Source: Ignatzschineria ureiclastica (GTDB lineage Bacteria; Pseudomonadota; Gammaproteobacteria; Cardiobacteriales; Wohlfahrtiimonadaceae). Taken from it: DNA of 64,000 bases. Positions 18,900 through 29,042 of this stretch are shown one piece after another. The position numbers were made by a program, and so were the translations under genes. Position 1 is the stretch's first letter; the number at the start of each line of letters is the position of its first letter. The notes under the pieces were generated by a model, which saw nothing but the letters and a program-made list of their open reading frames with translations, did not search any database and was not told the DNA's origin. The stretch is taken from assembly GCF_003121845.1 (NCBI RefSeq), contig NZ_QEWQ01000002.1, positions 62,001-126,000 on the forward strand, given 5' to 3'.

Positions 18900-19027
18900 T
18901 AGATAGTTTTATATAACTTTGTCTAACTTTTTTATCCTATTTTCACGAAATAATTATTCTATCATAGTAATACAGTAGACTGAAAATAAAGCGTTTAAAA
19001 GTATTTCATCAGAAAGTTTTAGGATGT

Positions 19028-19045
19028 GTTCTACTTTAGTAGAAC
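19028..19045. promoter_or_regulatory. Perfect 18-bp palindrome in the hutC-hutU region
   Basis: GTTCTACT-TT-AGTAGAAC has perfect 8-bp arms. It matches the trpX promoter palindrome at 32485 at 15 of 18 bases and the classical E. coli trp operator core at about 13 of 18. It does not resemble the HutC site. The rest of the 615-bp region is AT-rich and gene-free. Confidence 0.55.
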
Positions 19046-19142
19046 TAGTATTTTCAATGAGTTATGTTGTTTTTGTAATGAAAAGTAAAAAAAATCTTGC
19101 GAGAATTTTGAAACCGTGATTAATTAAATATCGTCGATACAG

Positions 19143-19158
19143 AAATGTCTATACATTT
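19143..19158. promoter_or_regulatory. Candidate HutC operator
   Basis: AAATGT-CTAT-ACATTT has perfect 6-bp arms and fits the TGT-N4-ACA form expected for HutC-type GntR regulators. It lies about 275 bp before the hutU start and about 330 bp before the hutC start. Confidence 0.55.
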
Positions 19159-19430
19159 ACTGATATAGAAACAGGAGGAATGGAATTAAAGGTTCAATTT
19201 TAAAAGTGAAACAATAATTATAAATCCTTTTAGAACCATTCAAATTTTTACCGAAAGTAAGATAAAGCATAGCGTTCAAAACAAATTGATAGCGAGTTGT
19301 TGAGACGTAAATCATCAGGTTTTGAGTGATAACTCGCAAGCTTACTTTTACCAAAGGGATCAAACCAAAGAGATCCACTTGGATCATTTGACAAAATTAA
19401 CAATAATTAGAACTAGAGGAGCATTTCATC

Positions 19431-21098
19431 ATGCCACATCGTACAGATAATAGTCGTGTTATCAGAGCACCTAGAGGTAGTGAGTTAACTTGTAAAAGCT
19501 GGCAAACGGAAGCAGTTTACCGAATGATTCAGAATAACCTTGATCCTGAAGTTGCTGAACATCCTAAGAGCCTTGTGGTTTATGGCGGAATTGGACGAGC
19601 AGCACGTGATTGGGAATGTTATGACAAAATTTTAGAAGTTCTCAAAAATCTGGAAGATCATCAAACATTACTCGTGCAATCAGGGAAGCCTGTAGGTGTT
19701 TTTGAAACGCATAAAGATGCACCCCGTGTATTGATCGCAAACTCTAACATCGTCCCTCATTGGGCAACTTGGGAGAAATTCCATGAGCTCGATAAGAAAG
19801 GTTTAATGATGTATGGTCAAATGACAGCAGGTTCATGGATCTACATCGGTTCACAAGGGATTGTCCAAGGAACTTATGAGACATTTGTGGCGGCAGCGAA
19901 GCAACACTTTGAAGGTGATGCGACAGATCGTTGGGTATTAACTGGTGGTCTTGGTGGAATGGGTGGGGCTCAGCCTCTTGCAGCGACAATGGCTGGATTT
20001 AGCGTGATTGCAGTTGATTGTGATGAAACACGTATCGATTTCCGTCTCAAAACCCGTTATGTAGATAAGAAAGCAACGTCTTTAGATGAAGCACTTTTAA
20101 TGCTTGAAGAAGCGAAGAAAGAGGGTAAACCTGTTTCAATCGGTCTTTTAGGTAATGCCGCTGATATCTTTACTGATCTTGTTGATCGTAATATTACTCC
20201 TGATGTGGTAACAGACCAAACATCTGCTCATGATCCTATCAATGGTTATTTACCATCTGGTTGGACAATGGAAGAGTGGCTTGAAAAACGTGTGACAAAT
20301 CCTGCAGAAGTAGAACGTGAAGCGCGTAAGAGTATGGCAAAACATGTTCGAGCAATGCTCAAACTGCAAGAGCGTGGTGCTGCAACCTTTGACTATGGTA
20401 ATAATATTCGTCAAATGGCGCTAGAAGAGGGCGTTGAGAATGCCTTTGATTTCCCAGGTTTCGTACCTGCTTATATTCGCCCACTTTTCTGTGAAGGTAC
20501 AGGTCCTTTCCGTTGGGTAGCGCTCTCTGGTGATCCTGAAGATATTTATAAGACAGATCAGAAAGTCAAAGAGTTAATCCCTGATAATCCTCATCTTCAT
20601 AATTGGTTAGATATGGCGCGTGAGCGTATTGAATTCCAAGGTTTGCCGGCACGTATCTGTTGGGTGGGCTTAAAAGATCGTCAACGTCTTGGTCTTGCTT
20701 TCAATGAAATGGTTCGTAATGGTGAGTTAAAAGCGCCTATCGTCATTGGTCGTGACCACCTCGATTCAGGTTCAGTCGCAAGCCCTAATCGTGAAACTGA
20801 AGCAATGCGTGATGGTTCTGATGCTGTATCAGATTGGCCATTATTGAATGCACTTCTCAATACTGCAGGGGGAGCAACTTGGGTATCATTACATCATGGC
20901 GGTGGTGTGGGTATCGGTTTCTCACAACACTCTGGTGTTGTTATCCTTTGTGATGGTTCGGAAGATGCAGATAAACGTGTTGCGCGTGTTCTTCGTAATG
21001 ACCCAGGCACAGGTGTTATGCGTCATGCGGATGCAGGTTATGAGATTGCGATTAACTGTGCAAAAGAGCAAGGCTTAGATTTACCGATGGTGAAGTAA
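19431..21098 (+). CDS. hutU: Urocanate hydratase
   Basis: 555-aa NAD-dependent urocanase that adds water to urocanate to give imidazolone propionate. Recognisable segments are [34 protein letters not shown], the dinucleotide-binding [14 protein letters not shown] near residue 180, the family signature with Cys in [12 protein letters not shown], and [13 protein letters not shown] near the C terminus. Length is exactly typical. AGAGGAG precedes the start. First gene on the plus-strand side of the hut cluster; hutI follows after an unusually long 339-bp gap. Confidence 0.97.
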   Translation: MPHRTDNSRVIRAPRGSELTCKSWQTEAVYRMIQNNLDPEVAEHPKSLVVYGGIGRAARDWECYDKILEVLKNLEDHQTLLVQSGKPVGVFETHKDAPRVLIANSNIVPHWATWEKFHELDKKGLMMYGQMTAGSWIYIGSQGIVQGTYETFVAAAKQHFEGDATDRWVLTGGLGGMGGAQPLAATMAGFSVIAVDCDETRIDFRLKTRYVDKKATSLDEALLMLEEAKKEGKPVSIGLLGNAADIFTDLVDRNITPDVVTDQTSAHDPINGYLPSGWTMEEWLEKRVTNPAEVEREARKSMAKHVRAMLKLQERGAATFDYGNNIRQMALEEGVENAFDFPGFVPAYIRPLFCEGTGPFRWVALSGDPEDIYKTDQKVKELIPDNPHLHNWLDMARERIEFQGLPARICWVGLKDRQRLGLAFNEMVRNGELKAPIVIGRDHLDSGSVASPNRETEAMRDGSDAVSDWPLLNALLNTAGGATWVSLHHGGGVGIGFSQHSGVVILCDGSEDADKRVARVLRNDPGTGVMRHADAGYEIAINCAKEQGLDLPMVK

Positions 21099-21396
21099 TT
21101 AATCATTCGATAAATCAGTGAAGAGCAGGGGTTATTACAGGATTTCATTAAGAAACGAAGCAATATATTCACTAATAGATATATTAACCGATAGATTGTG
21201 TAATGGCTTCTGACTCTTCAAGATTAAAAAAGGAAGAGCGTATCTACAGTAGCAAGGGTTTGATAGGCTAGAAAGAAAGTGTAGATACTCTCTGACTGTA
21301 TATAGTAGTGATGTATTTTTTACAAAATAACTGTATCCATACTGTTATCACATAAGTTCCAGGAGCCAGAATTACTCTATTGATGAATGGACTTTA

Positions 21397-21406
21397 TGTA
21401 ATCACA
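21397..21406. promoter_or_regulatory. Possible HutC half-palindrome before hutI; otherwise empty gap
   Basis: TGTAATCACA fits TGT-N4-ACA and lies about 30 bp before the hutI start. The outer bases are only partly symmetric. The remaining 339-bp gap after hutU holds a weak CTCTTC/GAAGAG dyad (near 21214-21238) and an ATAAC-type imperfect palindrome near 21327, but no gene. Confidence 0.3.
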
Positions 21407-21437
21407 GTAAGCGTCACAAACCGGGAGGAAGTAGAAT

Positions 21438-22688
21438 ATGGTAGCATTGACTGGAAATATGACTATTTGGCGAGGTGCGCGCATTGCCACAATGGATAGT
21501 GCGCATACGGCAGATTATGGATTACTTGAAAATCATGATCTGATTACAGAAGGGGATAAGATTGTCGCAATTTTACCTACAGATAGTTATGAAACTCCAG
21601 AAGGTGCAACGATTCATCGACTTGATAATCTACTCATTACCCCAGGGTTTATTGATTGTCATACTCATATTGTATTTGGGGGTAACCGCGCAAAAGAGTG
21701 GGAGATGCGTCAAAATGGTATTCCTTATGCAGAGATTGCAGCTCAAGGTGGGGGAATTAATTCCACGGTAGAAGCAACGCGTGAGGCAACAGAAGAGGCG
21801 CTCTATCAAAAAGCGCGCCTTAGAATGCAAGCCCTCGCGGAAGATGGTGTTACAACGCTTGAATCTAAAACAGGTTATGGTCTTGATCTTGCGAATGAAC
21901 GCAAACAGTTAGCCGTTTCGGAGCGTTTAGGGCGGGATTATCCGATTGAAATTGCAACAACGCTCCTCTCAGCGCATGCAGTGCCACTTGAGTATAAAGA
22001 TCGTGCAGATGATTATATTGAATTAGTCTGCTCAGAGATTCTACCGACCCTATGGAAAGAGAAACAGTTTGAAGCAGTAGATGTCTTTTGTGAATCGGTA
22101 GGTTTTACACTAGAGCAAACACGTAAAGTTTTTGATAGTGCGAAAGCATTGGGGATACCTGTAAAAGGGCATATGGAGCAGATGTCGAATTTGGGGGGGA
22201 GCGAGTTAATTGCCCAATATAATGGATTATCTGTAGATCATATTGAGTTTTTAGATGAAGCCGCGATTAAAGCGATTTCACAATCAGGTACAGTCGCAAC
22301 ACTTTTACCTTTAGCATTCTACTTTTTAAGAGAAACACAGAAGCCACCGATCGATCTACTTCGTCAATACAATGTGCCTATGGCTGTATCAACAGATTAT
22401 AACCCTGGTACCAGCCCATTTACTTCTCTTCGTTTAGCAATGAATGCTGCTTGTGTCTTTTTTGGTTTAACTCCCCAAGAAGTCATGGCAGGCGTGACGC
22501 GTAATGCCGCTCAAGCCTTGGGAAGAGAGAAGACGCATGGTCAGTTAAAACCTGGTTTTGTGGCAAATTTAGCGATTTGGAATGTGAAAGATCCTGTGGA
22601 GATCTTTTATGAGGTAGGTTATAACCCGCTGGCTTATCGTGTATTTAAAGGCGAAATGTTATCTAAAATGACATTAGCAACGCTGTAG
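21438..22688 (+). CDS. hutI: Imidazolonepropionase
   Basis: 416-aa amidohydrolase that opens the imidazolone ring to N-formimino-glutamate. The metal-binding HTHIVFGG motif near residue 78, the GGGINSTVEATREAT region, AHAVP (about 180), KGHMEQ (about 245) and VSTDYNPGTSP (about 325) are all in family order. GGGAGGAAG precedes the start strongly. hutG follows 184 bp downstream with two dyads in the gap. Confidence 0.97.
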   Translation: MVALTGNMTIWRGARIATMDSAHTADYGLLENHDLITEGDKIVAILPTDSYETPEGATIHRLDNLLITPGFIDCHTHIVFGGNRAKEWEMRQNGIPYAEIAAQGGGINSTVEATREATEEALYQKARLRMQALAEDGVTTLESKTGYGLDLANERKQLAVSERLGRDYPIEIATTLLSAHAVPLEYKDRADDYIELVCSEILPTLWKEKQFEAVDVFCESVGFTLEQTRKVFDSAKALGIPVKGHMEQMSNLGGSELIAQYNGLSVDHIEFLDEAAIKAISQSGTVATLLPLAFYFLRETQKPPIDLLRQYNVPMAVSTDYNPGTSPFTSLRLAMNAACVFFGLTPQEVMAGVTRNAAQALGREKTHGQLKPGFVANLAIWNVKDPVEIFYEVGYNPLAYRVFKGEMLSKMTLATL

Positions 22689-22746
22689 ATACCAATCTAA
22701 TCACAATAGATTGATCGCAATAATATTACTTATAACAATAAAATCG

Positions 22747-22839
22747 ATTAAAATTACCGATTGGTGTGAATTAGATGGGTCATCACCAGAGTAACAAATT
22801 CAGTCAATTCAAAAAGTGACTAGATTCGGTAATTTTAAT
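22747..22839. repeat. 93-bp palindromic unit between hutI and hutG
   Basis: ATTAAAATTACCGA (22747-22760) and TCGGTAATTTTAAT (22826-22839) are perfect 14-bp complements. The interior has a smaller GGTG/CACC dyad. No T-run follows, so a simple terminator is not obvious. A small palindromic element or an mRNA structure is possible. Confidence 0.65.
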
Positions 22840-22841
22840 AT

Positions 22842-22859
22842 ATGAAACAGATGTTTCAT
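22842..22859. promoter_or_regulatory. Perfect palindrome directly before hutG
   Basis: ATGAAACA-GA-TGTTTCAT, perfect 8-bp arms, ends just before the AGGAGGT ribosome site of hutG. The GAAAC-N4-GTTTC core looks like a TetR-type operator. It could also hide or expose the start region as a hairpin. Confidence 0.45.
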
Positions 22860-22872
22860 TTAGGAGGTAGCA

Positions 22873-23832
22873 ATGCATTTATGGCAAAATATTGATAAAA
22901 CAGTTTGGCAAGGGCGAGATGATTCCGCAGAGAGTCCTATTGCGAAACGTCTTTTTCAGACGGTTGTTCAAGCGCCAAGCTTTGCGCCTCAAGATTATCC
23001 TGAACATGTTGCGTTATTAGGTTTTGAATGTGATGAAGGCGTGCGTCTCAATAAAGGACGAGTAGGTGCTAAAGAAGCTCCTAATGCACTTCGTAAAGCA
23101 CTTGCAAATATGGCAGATCATGGCAGCCACAAACCCATCGTTGATTTGGGTAATATTCAATTTGCCGGAGAATCTCTCGATGCAGTGCAGAATGTTTTTG
23201 CTTCTTGCGTGACGAAGTGCCATCAATTAGGCTTGCCTACTTTAGTATTAGGTGGAGGGCATGAAACCGCATATGCCCATGGTAAAGGTATTTTTGATGC
23301 TTATCCTAATCAGAAAATTGGGGTCATTAATTTTGATGCTCACTTAGATATTCGAACAGCCGAGATGGGAACATCAGGTACCCCATTTAAACAGCTTTAT
23401 CAAAATGCAAAATCACAAGATCAGGAATTTCATTATCTCTGTATTGGTGCAAGTCTTCCGGGAAATACAAAAGCACTATTAGCAACCGCTACCGATATGG
23501 GTGTTGAGATTATCTGGGATAATGAGTGTCATCCTGGGAATTATGCTGAGATTGCCACTCAAATCGAAGCCTTTATGGCAAAAGTCGATATTATCTATTT
23601 AACGATTGATTTAGATGCTTTGCCATTTTCAGAGATGTTTGCGGTATCAGCACCTAGTGCTTATGGCGTATCGATGAAAGATTATCTTCATTTTGCTGAT
23701 CAGATTATGGCCTCGAATAAGTTAAAAGCTGTAGATTTCGTGGAATATAATCCGAGTTTAGATCGTGATCAGCTCTCAGCTAAAACTGCGGCAAGAATGA
23801 TTTGGCACTTCTATCATCAATGGCGCTCGTGA
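22873..23832 (+). CDS. hutG: Formimidoylglutamase
   Basis: 319-aa arginase-family Mn enzyme that splits N-formimino-glutamate into glutamate and formamide. The metal ligands appear in GGGHETAYAHG (about residue 130), NFDAHLDIR (about 155) and TIDLDALPF (about 245). The C-terminal VEYNPSLD motif is also present. This is the arginase-fold HutG, so the short pathway without HutF is used. AGGAGGT precedes the ATG. Confidence 0.95.
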   Translation: MHLWQNIDKTVWQGRDDSAESPIAKRLFQTVVQAPSFAPQDYPEHVALLGFECDEGVRLNKGRVGAKEAPNALRKALANMADHGSHKPIVDLGNIQFAGESLDAVQNVFASCVTKCHQLGLPTLVLGGGHETAYAHGKGIFDAYPNQKIGVINFDAHLDIRTAEMGTSGTPFKQLYQNAKSQDQEFHYLCIGASLPGNTKALLATATDMGVEIIWDNECHPGNYAEIATQIEAFMAKVDIIYLTIDLDALPFSEMFAVSAPSAYGVSMKDYLHFADQIMASNKLKAVDFVEYNPSLDRDQLSAKTAARMIWHFYHQWRS

Positions 23833-23939
23833 TGAATGAAAGGGCGGATTGTGTTGGGCATGATGTTTCAACTTTAAATTCAAAAGACAGTAATTAATAG
23901 TAATCGCTAATAAAGACAGTCAATAACAATAGTTAATTT

Positions 23940-24020
23940 CTAGCCGATTAAGGCTAGTGGGTTTATTCGGCCTAAAAAAGCCTCAGATGGTATAAGAGGG
24001 AAAAGGAATGACCCTCTTTT
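23940..24020 (+). terminator. Two hairpins after hutG
   Basis: CTAGCC-GATTAA-GGCTAG at 23940-23957 is a perfect 6-bp stem, and AAGAGGG (23994-24000) pairs with CCCTCTT (24012-24018) followed by TT. The second is terminator-like. They suggest that hutG transcription ends before hutH. Confidence 0.6.
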
Positions 24021-24028
24021 CAAATAAT

Positions 24029-24088
24029 TAAGGATTAACAAGTCAAAGATTCATGATCTATAGATTAATGAGTTACAGATTAATGCAT
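24029..24088. repeat. Four degenerate 15-bp tandem units upstream of hutH
   Basis: Units start at 24029, 24044, 24059 and 24074 and share a central AGATTMATG-like core (the last two are TATAGATTAATGAGT and TACAGATTAATGCAT). They occupy part of the 378-bp hutG-hutH gap; the remainder is AT-rich with no gene. Confidence 0.65.
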
Positions 24089-24210
24089 TAAAAATTATAG
24101 TCTTAAAGTAGTTTACTGCCTATAGGACACTTAATAGCGACATACAACACATAATATTGATAATAAAAGCGTTGTGATGTCATAACCCAGAGAAACTTGA
24201 AGGAGTTACG

Positions 24211-25749
24211 ATGAAAACAATTAAAATCGATGGTAATCATTTAACCTTAGAAGATGTCGTCAATGTTGCGCGTCATGGCTATCCCATTGAATTGAGCCCT
24301 GAAGCCATCGTTGAAGTAGAAAAGTCACGGCAGTATGTCGATGAGTTAGTAGAATCAGGTGCGGTCGTTTACGGAATTACCACCGGTTTTGGTAACTTTA
24401 GTAATGTTCATATCTCTAAAGATGAAGCAAAAGCATTACAAAAAAATCTCATTATCAGCCATTCTTGCGGCATTGGTCCTTGCTTTAGTACGGAGATTGT
24501 TCGCGCAATTATGCTACTTCGTATCAATAACTTAGCGAAAGGTTTCTCTGGAATTCGTTTAAGCACTTTAAATACACTCATTGAGATGCTCAATAAAAAA
24601 GTGCATCCTAAAATCTATGAAAAAGGTTCATTAGGGGCAAGTGGCGATTTAGTACCTTTAGCGCATATGGTTTTACCGATGATTGGTGAGGGTGAAGCGG
24701 AATTTGAAGGCGAGATGCTTGCCGGTGAAGAGGCGATGAAGCGTGCGGGCATTACCCCTATTGAATTGACTTCTAAAGAAGGGCTTGCGCTTATTAATGG
24801 TACACAAGTGATGACCGCTGTGGGTGCTTTAACTGTATATGATTCAATCGCACTTTTAAAAGCAAGTGATATCGCGACCGGTTTAACGATTGAAGCTTTA
24901 AATGGTATTACAGACCCGTTTATTCCGGAGTTACATGCACTTCGTCCACATCCAGGCCAAGGTCATGTCGCAGCTAATCTTTTAACCCTACTTGAAAATA
25001 GTGAAAGAACGACACATCAAGGCGATCTAAGAGTACAAGATGCTTATTCACTTCGTTGTGCACCCCAAATTCAAGGGGCAAGTCATGATGCTTTAAATTA
25101 TGTACGTGAACGTGTTGAGATTGAGATTAACTCTGTAACCGATAACCCGATTATCTTAATTGATAAGAAAATGGGCATTTCCGGTGGTCATTTCCACGGT
25201 CAACCAATGGCGCTTGCATTTGACTTCCTCGGTATTGCTTTAGCCGAAATTGCTAATGTGAGCGAGCGTCGTATTGAGCGTCTTGTAAATCCTGCACTCA
25301 ATAATAACTTACCAGCATTCTTAACAGAACAGGGTGGATTACATTCAGGTTATATGATTGTGCAATATGCTGCCGCTTCACTAGTATCTGAAAATAAAGT
25401 ATTAGCCCATCCTGCCAGCGTAGATTCAATTCCCTCTTCTGCTAACCAAGAAGATCATGTCAGTATGGGAACGATCGCTGCACGTAAAGCGCGGGATATC
25501 TATGCGAATGCAAAATCTGTTGTGGGTATGGAATTAATGTTGGCTTGTCAGGCGATTGATCTTAATAAAGAAGATGCCGGTAAAGCATTAGGTAAGGGTA
25601 CAAAAGCAGCATACGATACTATTCGTGAAGTGGTACCAGCGCTTACAGAAGATCGTGTTGCTTATGTAGATATGCATAAAGTCATCAACCTTGTCGATGA
25701 TAAATTGGTACACAATGTTGAAGCAGCATTAGGGGCTTCTTTGAAGTAA
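24211..25749 (+). CDS. hutH: Histidine ammonia-lyase
   Basis: 512-aa lyase that deaminates histidine to urocanate, the first pathway step. The Ala143-Ser144-Gly145 triad that cyclises to the MIO cofactor sits in GSLGASGDLVPLA, aligned within one residue of the Pseudomonas enzyme. YGITTGFGNF near residue 54, QDAYSLRC, and SANQEDHVSM are further active-site segments. Length is typical. AAGGAG precedes the start. It lies downstream of hutU-I-G, separated by its own leader, so it may have a separate promoter. Confidence 0.97.
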   Translation: MKTIKIDGNHLTLEDVVNVARHGYPIELSPEAIVEVEKSRQYVDELVESGAVVYGITTGFGNFSNVHISKDEAKALQKNLIISHSCGIGPCFSTEIVRAIMLLRINNLAKGFSGIRLSTLNTLIEMLNKKVHPKIYEKGSLGASGDLVPLAHMVLPMIGEGEAEFEGEMLAGEEAMKRAGITPIELTSKEGLALINGTQVMTAVGALTVYDSIALLKASDIATGLTIEALNGITDPFIPELHALRPHPGQGHVAANLLTLLENSERTTHQGDLRVQDAYSLRCAPQIQGASHDALNYVRERVEIEINSVTDNPIILIDKKMGISGGHFHGQPMALAFDFLGIALAEIANVSERRIERLVNPALNNNLPAFLTEQGGLHSGYMIVQYAAASLVSENKVLAHPASVDSIPSSANQEDHVSMGTIAARKARDIYANAKSVVGMELMLACQAIDLNKEDAGKALGKGTKAAYDTIREVVPALTEDRVAYVDMHKVINLVDDKLVHNVEAALGASLK

Positions 25750-25773
25750 GTCTACGAGATCGATGAGATCAAG

Positions 25774-25811
25774 GATCACTATAGAAGGTTAGTAAAACCG
25801 CTATAGTGATC
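25774..25811. promoter_or_regulatory. Inverted repeat after hutH
   Basis: GATCACTATAG (25774-25784) and CTATAGTGATC (25801-25811) are perfect 11-bp complements with a 16-nt loop. No T-tract follows, so a Rho-independent terminator is uncertain. Confidence 0.5.
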
Positions 25812-26057
25812 GCACAATGAAGTTATATCTTGTTTTGAATGTTGATATTAATACTATATTAATACTAATATTCAATGATTCAGTAGAGATATAGCAATAA
25901 TCAATAGAAAGAGCGCGTTATTGGCATCGGTAGAATAGATAAAATATGGATGACAAATATGAAGCATTCATATCAATAGCTCATTAGATTATAAGAGATT
26001 ATAAGATTTCAAGCATATCAAAAGGATTTGTGGCAATCATGAAAGAACCATAAGTTG

Positions 26058-26098
26058 ATATTGATAATCAATATTAATAAATATTAATCAATATCATA
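26058..26098. repeat. AT-rich palindromes upstream of the permease gene
   Basis: ATATTGAT-A-ATCAATAT (26058-26074) is a perfect palindrome followed by repeated AATATTAAT words. It lies in the 509-bp hutH-permease gap, which otherwise shows only AT-rich low-complexity sequence. Confidence 0.5.
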
Positions 26099-26258
26099 CT
26101 TGATGCTTCTGATTTGATATGACCTGACTTGAAGACCAAACAGCTCATAACGCCTCTTTTACTGCATCATTGCGTAATTTGTACGATATTTTCCATATTA
26201 TGATTTGGCATAATGTACTATTACACGATGACCGCTTTTCACGCAGGAGGATTTTATT

Positions 26259-27668
26259 ATGGCCACACAACAATTAAAAAAGGGCCTTACTGCACGTCAT
26301 GTTCTTTTTATCGGTTTAGGTTCAGCGGTTGGAACAGGGCTTTTTTATGGCTCGGCTGGGGCAATTGAATTAGCAGGCCCTGCGGTACTCGTTGCTTATT
26401 TATTAGCAGGATTAGCTGTATTTATGGTGATGCGCGCATTGGGAGAGATGATTATGCATAATCCTCTACCAGGAGCTTTTGGTGCGTATGCCTCTAAATA
26501 TTTAGGACCATTGCCTGGTTACATTACAGGGTGGACCTATGTGATTGAGATGGCACTTGTCTGTATTGCCGATGTTACCGCTTTCGCCGTTTATATGGGC
26601 GTTTGGTATCCGGATGTGGGCCACTGGGTTTGGGCGCTAGGTATTACATTAGTACTGTGCGGTATCAATCTCTGTACAGTTCGTCTTTTTGGGGAGTTAA
26701 GTTTCTGGCTTTCACTACTGAAAGTTGTGGCAATTGTCGTGATGATTGTTGCAGGTGCTTATATTCTCTTCTCAGGAATGGGTATTACTGGTAGCGATAT
26801 TACGGGTGGTGGCAGTAAAAGTTCTATCTCTAATCTTTGGGAAATTGGAGGGTTTGCACCCTATGGGATTCAGGGCATTATTATCTCATTGAGTGTTGTC
26901 GTGTTCGCCTTTGGGGGTGTTGAGACTTTAGGTTTAACCGCGCTTGAAGCGAAGAATCCCAATAAAGTGATTCCTATGGCCATTAATGTGGTGCCGGTAC
27001 AGATTCTACTATTCTATTTCTTGGCGATGTTGGTGGTTCTTTCGCTCTTTCCTTGGAATGAGATTGGTTTAGAGGGCAGTCCATTTGTAACTATTTTCCA
27101 TAAGCTCGGTATTGAGTCAGCGGCGAATATTCTCAATTTAGTGGTGATTACTGCAGCTGTTTCGGCGATTAATAGCGATATCTTTGGAGCCGGTAGAATG
27201 ATGTATGGTCTCTCTAAACAAGGCCAAGCACCGAAAATTTATAGTAAGCTCTCAAAAAGTGGGGTTCCGATCTATGCGGTAGGTGTTATGTTCTTAGTCT
27301 TAATCTTAGGCGTTATTTTAAACTACTTTATCCACGATCAACTCTTTTTCATCATTGCTTCAATGGCAACCTTTGCAACAGTTTGGGTTTGGATGACAGT
27401 ATTGATCTCACAAGTGATGATGCGCCGTACCTTATCACCGGAAGAGCAGAAAGCACTTAAATTCCCGATCCCATTTTGGCCTGTAGGACCTTTTATTGCG
27501 ATTGCGTTTATGGTCTTTGTAATCGGCGTGCTTGCTTATTATCCGCCAGCAAGAGGGGCATTTTATGCAGGGATTATCTGGTTAGTGTGGTTAGTCTTAG
27601 CCTACTATTTCTGGACTAAACCACAGATGGCAAAACGTGCCGCTGCCGGGGAAGTCTTTACAGATTGA
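26259..27668 (+). CDS. hutT: Amino-acid permease, ProY/HutT type (probable histidine importer)
   Basis: 469-aa APC-superfamily (AAT family) transporter with about 12 membrane helices. The first helix region [37 protein letters not shown] and [11 protein letters not shown] closely follow the ProY/HutT group. The position downstream of hutH makes histidine (or urocanate) import the likely role; proline or another amino acid cannot be excluded. AGGAGG precedes the start. It ends at a clear terminator. Confidence 0.85.
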   Translation: MATQQLKKGLTARHVLFIGLGSAVGTGLFYGSAGAIELAGPAVLVAYLLAGLAVFMVMRALGEMIMHNPLPGAFGAYASKYLGPLPGYITGWTYVIEMALVCIADVTAFAVYMGVWYPDVGHWVWALGITLVLCGINLCTVRLFGELSFWLSLLKVVAIVVMIVAGAYILFSGMGITGSDITGGGSKSSISNLWEIGGFAPYGIQGIIISLSVVVFAFGGVETLGLTALEAKNPNKVIPMAINVVPVQILLFYFLAMLVVLSLFPWNEIGLEGSPFVTIFHKLGIESAANILNLVVITAAVSAINSDIFGAGRMMYGLSKQGQAPKIYSKLSKSGVPIYAVGVMFLVLILGVILNYFIHDQLFFIIASMATFATVWVWMTVLISQVMMRRTLSPEEQKALKFPIPFWPVGPFIAIAFMVFVIGVLAYYPPARGAFYAGIIWLVWLVLAYYFWTKPQMAKRAAAGEVFTD

Positions 27669-27790
27669 TAGATTAATTGCCATAAGCTTTAGATGAAATA
27701 TAAATTTAGTTTCAGCATATTGAGTGTGACTCCTATATACCATCACTCAATAGAGGTTCTCTTTTGATGGTTTGTTCAGAGAATCTTTTA

Positions 27791-27825
27791 CCCTAATAGT
27801 TAGTGATAATTATTAGGGCTTTTTT
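27791..27825 (+). terminator. Terminator of the permease gene
   Basis: CCCTAATA / TATTAGGG stem, 12-nt loop, then C and six Ts. Confidence 0.9.
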
Positions 27826-27854
27826 ATGACGGGATGAAAAAGAGGCATAAAAAA

Positions 27855-27881
27855 ACTCTTTGAGCTAAAGGCTCAAAGAGT
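27855..27881. terminator. Bidirectional terminator before ahpD
   Basis: ACTCTTTGAGC / GCTCAAAGAGT, a perfect 11-bp stem with a 5-nt loop and A/T runs on both sides. It can end ahpD transcription. The rest of the 432-bp gap is plain AT-rich sequence. Confidence 0.88.
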
Positions 27882-28100
27882 AAAAAAAGATCTCCCATAA
27901 TCTAGGGGGAGGGAGAACTTGAGGACAAAAGTCTATGAATCGACATTTAATGCGTCATTCATATTGTATTGAGATATTGGGAATGTACTTCAATATCTCA
28001 ATATTATATTTCAATAGGAAATAGAGAGATAAAAGCGCTAGATCGCCATTTTATTAGATTGCACTGAGCGCTTTATCATCTATCCGACTCTATTAGAAAG

Positions 28101-28628
28101 TTATTCTACAGACAGAGAAACACTTACTGAGAAGAGCACAGCGGCGATACGAATTGCTGATTGAATACCTTGAGTAGAAACACCTAATTCACGAAGATTT
28201 TTCTCATGTGAATCAAGGCACATACCACAACCATTGACTGCTGATACAGCAATTGACGCTAATTCAAACGTTGCTTTATCTAGGCCTGGATTTGCCATTT
28301 GGTTCATGCGAAGACGCGCTGGTAATTTGCCATATTCACTGTCAGATACAAGATGTGTAAAACGATAGTAAATATTGTTCATGCTCATAATGCTAGTTGC
28401 GATCTGCGCACCTTGGTATTCTTCTTCTGTTAAGAAGTCTTGTGCAAATTGCTCGATATTTTCAACGAGCACTTTGCATTTTGTGCTAAGAGCTACAGAG
28501 ACAGCAATGGCCGCAATCTGCTTTTCTGTTAAGCCTGGTGCACCGGCTTCTGTTAATACCGTTGAAAAGTTTAAACGCATATCTTTTGCATACGCTGGTA
28601 ACATATCTTTGATTGTATCAATTGCCAT
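28101..28628 (-). CDS. ahpD: AhpD-type alkylhydroperoxidase (carboxymuconolactone decarboxylase family)
   Basis: 175-aa protein of the AhpD family. The redox CXXC site with the nearby His appears as CGMCLDSHE at about residue 130, and a second conserved Cys lies in STKCKVLVEN. AhpD proteins reduce peroxides or recycle AhpC through lipoyl partners. No ahpC lies next to it here, although lipA is elsewhere in the window. AAGGAG precedes the start. A long inverted repeat lies about 90 bp upstream. Single gene. Confidence 0.9.
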   Translation of the reverse strand: MAIDTIKDMLPAYAKDMRLNFSTVLTEAGAPGLTEKQIAAIAVSVALSTKCKVLVENIEQFAQDFLTEEEYQGAQIATSIMSMNNIYYRFTHLVSDSEYGKLPARLRMNQMANPGLDKATFELASIAVSAVNGCGMCLDSHEKNLRELGVSTQGIQSAIRIAAVLFSVSVSLSVE

Positions 28629-28713
28629 AATCTATTCTCCTTAATATATGAATATTAAAAAATGAATTTAAAAATCGTGTGTGATAACGATGATCACAGA
28701 AGAACTGTTTCAA

Positions 28714-28760
28714 CATTCTTTAATTTAGTTGTATCAGGTCAGGTTTTAAATTAAAGAATG
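28714..28760. promoter_or_regulatory. 14-bp perfect inverted repeat upstream of ahpD
   Basis: CATTCTTTAATTTA (28714-28727) and TAAATTAAAGAATG (28747-28760) flank 19 nt. Such wide-spaced arms could be two operator half-sites or a cruciform. The rest of the 414-bp gap to the thioesterase gene is AT-rich and shows nothing else. Confidence 0.55.
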
Positions 28761-29042
28761 CTACATTTTGCGAGATTGTCATCAAAATAGATTTAAAATG
28801 CTATTTTGTCGATCTCTTGCTATGGATTTATTTAAACATAGAACCACGATAAAATCTTATGGTATTTATTAATGAGGATGATAAGTAATGCTAAAAAGGG
28901 CATTATAAATTGCACTTATCTCTATCTGTCTCAGTATAGGAAAAATAGACTTAGAAGACAAATAGCTAGGGAATATCAGAGAAATGGCGATAGATAGGTA
29001 AGAAATTGAGAATAAAAATAGATGACAAAAAGGATAATAACA

